This document shows, in pieces, positions 5,760 through 8,418 of a stretch of 8,418 nucleotides of DNA. Every line of letters starts with the position of its first letter. Positions within the stretch are counted from its first letter, which is position 1. Made by a program: the position numbers and the translations under genes. The stretch covers positions 1-8,418 of the forward strand of contig DLLX01000026.1 of the NCBI GenBank assembly GCA_002479145.1, written 5' to 3'. The DNA is from Prevotella sp. UBA7551. GTDB lineage: Bacteria > Bacteroidota > Bacteroidia > Bacteroidales > Bacteroidaceae. Under the pieces are notes generated by a model. The model worked only from the letters and a program-made list of their open reading frames with translations. It had not been told where the DNA came from and ran no database searches.

Positions 5760-6377
5760 TTACACCAGCAAGATGACAAGGTAGGCCGCCGAGAGTCCGA
5801 GGAAGTAGCCGGCGAGCACCTGCGCAAGCGTGTGTTGGCGGAGAATCATGCGGCTTGTGCCCACAATGCCTGCGAGAAGTATCAACAAACAGAGCCACCA
5901 AATGGGATTGAAGTTGAAGATAAGGGAGAAAGCGAGCAGCCCTCCCGTCATTCCGCCGATGGCAGCGGTATGGGAAGACACGCCCCACCAGACGTTGATG
6001 AGCGCGCAAAGAATCTGAATGGCAAGGGCGGCAACGACAATGCTGCTGATGACGTGGGGCACATGGGCGACCAGCATCAAGTAATAGCAAAGGAAATAAC
6101 ACAGAATCGTGCTGATGTAGGGGACGATGCGCCGCTCCTTCTGGCCGAAACGAATGGGTGTCCACCCCGTGTAGAGACGATAGGCGTGAAGCAACAGGGC
6201 GGGGAAAAGCACGGTACTGAGATAGACGACGAGCAGCATCGTGAGCTGATACCCCTTGGGAAGCATCGACAGGTAGCTGAACGTGAACAACGCTATAAGC
6301 CCCACGATGGGCAAATAATAGGGGGTAAAGAGCAGACTCACTACCCTTGCGGTCAATAAAATTTTCTTCTCGTTCAT
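5760..6377 (-). CDS. Divergent PAP2-family membrane phosphatase
   Basis: A 205-residue, very hydrophobic protein with six or seven membrane helices (roughly 12-32, 46-66, 86-106, 109-128, 139-155, 158-172, 188-204). It fits the type-2 phosphatidic acid phosphatase superfamily, whose members remove phosphate from lipids such as undecaprenyl pyrophosphate or phosphatidylglycerol phosphate. The three motifs are present in divergent form: K80-E-R-R..P86 for the phosphate-binding K/R-P motif, SSHTA (134-138, His136) for PSGH, and SR-x5-H (Ser175, Arg176, His182) for motif three, with Gln186 where Asp usually follows. This variant occurs in Bacteroidetes PAP2 proteins as I recall them, so activity is plausible, but the substrate is unknown. 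Its ATG directly follows the rpoN TGA stop (TGAATG), so it is cotranscribed and translationally coupled with rpoN. No convincing terminator follows it. Confidence 0.8.
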   Translation of the reverse strand: MNEKKILLTARVVSLLFTPYYLPIVGLIALFTFSYLSMLPKGYQLTMLLVVYLSTVLFPALLLHAYRLYTGWTPIRFGQKERRIVPYISTILCYFLCYYLMLVAHVPHVISSIVVAALAIQILCALINVWWGVSSHTAAIGGMTGGLLAFSLIFNFNPIWWLCLLILLAGIVGTSRMILRQHTLAQVLAGYFLGLSAAYLVILLV

Positions 6378-7916
6378 TCACTCTTTTCTCAATCGTGCCA
6401 CGGGCAGGCCGAGCTGCTCGCGGTACTTGGCCACGGTCCTGCGGGCGATGGGCAGCCCTTTGGCCGCCATTTCCTTCGCCAAAACGTCATCGGAGAGTGG
6501 GTTGTGCTTGTCTTCATGGTCGATTATGGCCTTGAGGGCTAACTTGACATTGCGCGTGGAAAGCTCTTCGCCACTGTCGGTCTTATATCCATCGGTAAAG
6601 AAAAAGCGCAACGGGAACGTCCCCCAGCGGGTCTGGACATACTTGATGTTGCTGACGCGGCTCACGGTGGAGATGTCCAGCCCCGTCCGGTCGGCCACAT
6701 CCTTGAGCGCCATGGGCCGGAGGTCGGCCTCATCACCATCCACAAAGAACTTATGCTGGATGGCAATGATGGCCTTCATGGTCAGATAGAGCGTGTGGCG
6801 ACGCTGTTTGACAGCCTCGATGTACCCCTTGGCGCGCTCCACCTTCTCGCGGGCATAGAGCAAAGCTTCTTTTTGGCTGCGGCTCATCGACGACTTGTTG
6901 TCCTTGTAAGCCCGCACCATGCCCTCATACTGCTCCGACACCCGCAGTTCGGGCAGGTTGCCGTGGTTGAGCGAGAAGGTAATGCTGCCGTCATCATTGG
7001 TATCGACAATGAAGTCGGGCGTTATCTGATCCACGCTGCGCCCCATCATCTCGCCTATCGAGGCTCCCGGCTTGGGGTTGAGCTTCCGTATCTCACGCTG
7101 AACGGCATCGACCTGGGCGGGAGTGAGCCCGAGCTGTTGCTCCAACTTGTCCCACCGCTTTCGCGAAAAAGCGTCCCAATAATCCTGAATGATGACATAG
7201 ACCAGGTTGTAGAGCTGTGCGGCGGCTTTTTTTGCCTCGGTATTGACCGGCCGCAAGTCGTGTTGCTTGCGGTGTACTTGCAGCAGGAGACACTCTTGTA
7301 GGCTTCTCGCGCCGACACCAGGGGGGTCGAAGTCCTGCAAGACGTGGAGCATCGGCTCGACATCCTGCTCCTCGACATCCAATCCATGGTAGATGGCCAG
7401 CTTGTCGGCAATGGAATCGAGCGACTCCCGAAGCAGGCCATCGTCGTCTAAGCTGCCTATCAGGTAGTCGAGTATCTCTCGTTGGCGGTCGGTCAGCTCC
7501 CGTTCGCCGGCCTGTTCCTTGAGCTTATCGACAAAAGACACGGGGTCTCCGTAGACCATACCTTCGTGATCGGGCGCACTGGCAGACTGCATGCGCGGGT
7601 CATAGACGGGCAACTCGCCGTCATCGTCGCCGATTCGCTCCAGCGCGGAGTCGAGTGCGTCCTGCCTTTCCTCCCGCTCCTGCTGTTCCTCAAACGACTC
7701 AGACGACTCGTTGGAGGCTGTTTGGTCATCGTCCTCCTCGTGCTCTCGCCCCACCTCGAGGGCTGGATTGTCGTAGATTTCTGCGCTGACGTTCTCCTCA
7801 AGCTCTGCCAAAGGCATCTCCAATAGGCGCACCTGCAGCATCTGTTGCTGTGTGAGCCTGTGGGTTTGTACCTGCACCGCCGACTGTGTCGCGGCCTGTT
7901 TGAGTTCCTGTGCCAT
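6378..7916 (-). CDS. rpoN: RNA polymerase sigma-54 factor
   Basis: The alternative sigma factor that directs RNA polymerase to -24/-12 promoters and needs an AAA+ activator to melt DNA. All three regions are present in 512 residues. Region I (about 10-55) is Gln/Leu-rich and includes LTQQQMLQVRLLEMPLAELE. Region II (about 57-105) is a long acidic linker rich in E, D and Q. The core-binding domain follows, with FDPPGVGARSLQECLLLQ (196-213) and LNPKPG (279-284). A helix-turn-helix DNA-binding region (about 404-440) includes VADRTGLDISTVSRV. The C-terminal RpoN box ARRTVAKYRE (491-500), which contacts the -24 element, is perfect. The start gives an intact region I and lies about 20 nt after the predicted transcription start. 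The gene is complete and functional by all visible criteria. No sigma-54 activator is encoded in the window, so its target genes are unknown. Confidence 0.98.
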   Translation of the reverse strand: MAQELKQAATQSAVQVQTHRLTQQQMLQVRLLEMPLAELEENVSAEIYDNPALEVGREHEEDDDQTASNESSESFEEQQEREERQDALDSALERIGDDDGELPVYDPRMQSASAPDHEGMVYGDPVSFVDKLKEQAGERELTDRQREILDYLIGSLDDDGLLRESLDSIADKLAIYHGLDVEEQDVEPMLHVLQDFDPPGVGARSLQECLLLQVHRKQHDLRPVNTEAKKAAAQLYNLVYVIIQDYWDAFSRKRWDKLEQQLGLTPAQVDAVQREIRKLNPKPGASIGEMMGRSVDQITPDFIVDTNDDGSITFSLNHGNLPELRVSEQYEGMVRAYKDNKSSMSRSQKEALLYAREKVERAKGYIEAVKQRRHTLYLTMKAIIAIQHKFFVDGDEADLRPMALKDVADRTGLDISTVSRVSNIKYVQTRWGTFPLRFFFTDGYKTDSGEELSTRNVKLALKAIIDHEDKHNPLSDDVLAKEMAAKGLPIARRTVAKYREQLGLPVARLRKE

Positions 7917-7943
7917 TATATTCTATTCGTATGATGACGGGTG

Positions 7944-7974
7944 CAAAAGTACAAAATCAAATGGTTACGGCAAA
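7944..7974 (-). promoter_or_regulatory. Promoter of rpoN
   Basis: On the - strand TTTG (7974-7971), a 19-bp spacer and TACTTTTG (7951-7944) match the Bacteroidetes -33/-7 consensus. The expected start near 7937 gives a leader of about 20 nt ending in the A/T-rich AGAATATA directly before the rpoN ATG. rpoN thus appears to be transcribed by the housekeeping sigma factor together with the PAP2 gene. Confidence 0.82.
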
Positions 7975-7978
7975 ATTT

Positions 7979-8002
7979 CCATCCACTTACTTCATGGGAT
8001 GG
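7979..8002 (-). terminator. Possible weak terminator of the right-edge gene
   Basis: Between the stop of the right-edge gene and the rpoN promoter, the - strand has CCATCC (8002-7997) and GGATGG (7984-7979) around a 12-nt loop, followed by AAATTTTG. Only six base pairs form, the loop is large and the T-run is short and overlaps the rpoN -33 region, so this is a weak candidate only. Confidence 0.25.
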
Positions 8003-8025
8003 GGTGGGCAGGAATTCGGCCTCCG

Positions 8026-8418
8026 CTACCTTATGACGACCTTATGCCCTTTGTGGAGATAAATGCCGGGTTGGACGGGTGCCCCTTGAAGGCGGAGCCC
8101 CGACAGCGTGTAGTAGGCTTCGTCGGCCATACGCTCCCGTTGGATGACCCAATTAACCCGAGAAACATCGCCTTCGGCCACCTTCACAACTTCGGAAACG
8201 CCTGCCGCACCATCGGGAAAGACAAAGTAAGCCCGCGTACCTTTAATCTTACTCTGCGTGTTGGGGTAGGCCAAATCGAGTCCTTCGCTCCCTGCCAAGA
8301 ACGCATACCGCCTGTCACCCGAAGTCATCTCAAAGGGATCGAACGTCCCCACAAACTGTATCTTGTCTTTTTCAACAGGCGTAGGGGCGTCCTTGTGCAT
8401 CGTTACCCCGTCGAAGAG
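8026..8418 (-). CDS. C-terminal part of a surface/secreted protein (5'-truncated by window edge)
   Basis: The last 130 codons of a larger gene; the reading frame is open through the right edge of the window (six codons before the first ATG at 8400), so that ATG should not be taken as the true start. The segment IQFVGTFDPFEM..., then KIKGTRAYFVFPDG and the ending YTLSGLRLQGAPVQPGIYLH with a final KVVIR match the C-terminal module I know from Prevotella/Bacteroides surface proteins, including BspA-type leucine-rich repeat proteins. In those, a 'FIGTY.P' strand, an 'RAYF' strand and a 'Y.L.G.rv...GiYi..GkKvvik' tail end the protein. The tail resembles sorting-type C-terminal domains of exported Bacteroidetes proteins, but use of type IX secretion here is an inference. 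The main functional domain lies outside the window, so no activity can be given. Confidence 0.72.
   Translation of the reverse strand, partial: LFDGVTMHKDAPTPVEKDKIQFVGTFDPFEMTSGDRRYAFLAGSEGLDLAYPNTQSKIKGTRAYFVFPDGAAGVSEVVKVAEGDVSRVNWVIQRERMADEAYYTLSGLRLQGAPVQPGIYLHKGHKVVIR

Noticed and set aside
5719..6381. Alternative 220-codon frame over the PAP2 gene
   Set aside because: The other frame gives clean membrane helices and PAP2 motifs and abuts rpoN exactly; this frame is Arg/His/Ser-rich without motifs.

Overview
The window looks like a GC-rich member of the Bacteroidales, most likely a Prevotella-like (Prevotellaceae) bacterium. Three independent signs support this. All three recognisable promoters have the Bacteroidetes form TTTG-N19/20-TAnnTTTG and lie in front of genes with short leaders and no clear Shine-Dalgarno. 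The partial gene at the right edge ends in the C-terminal module typical of Prevotella/Bacteroides surface proteins. The gene families (S9 peptidase of DPP5 type, DUF6056-like membrane protein, small PAS protein, rpoN) suit the phylum. The species cannot be named from the sequence.

Left part, + strand (1-5441): a perfect 26-bp inverted repeat (1-66) is followed by a clear promoter (108-139) that carries nested palindromes. Four genes then run in one direction with little space: a secreted S9 serine peptidase (161-2251), a membrane-anchored papain-fold C1 peptidase of the bleomycin-hydrolase type (2255-3361, 3-nt gap), a small single-domain PAS protein (3405-3755, 43-nt gap) and a polytopic DUF6056-like membrane protein (3748-5424, 8-nt overlap, GTG start). 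They are probably one transcription unit. The first two make a plausible envelope peptide-degrading pair, in keeping with the peptide-fermenting habit of many Bacteroidales. The last two form a translationally coupled pair of unknown purpose.

Middle (5425-5759): the + strand operon meets an oppositely oriented tRNA-Arg(ACG) gene that has its own promoter and a good intrinsic terminator. This tRNA has two unusual but mutually compensating tertiary pairs (A15-U48 and A19-U56).

Right part, - strand (5760-8418): rpoN (sigma-54) is read leftward from its own promoter and is followed with no gap (TGA directly abutting ATG) by a divergent PAP2-family membrane phosphatase. At the right edge lies the C-terminal part of a surface-type protein whose start is outside the window.

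I see no CRISPR array, transposase, phage gene or rRNA. Most of the window is ordinary chromosomal sequence. The items most worth a second look are the long hairpin at the left edge, the palindromes over the first promoter, the membrane-anchored C1 peptidase, the coupled PAS/DUF6056 pair and the tRNA covariation.
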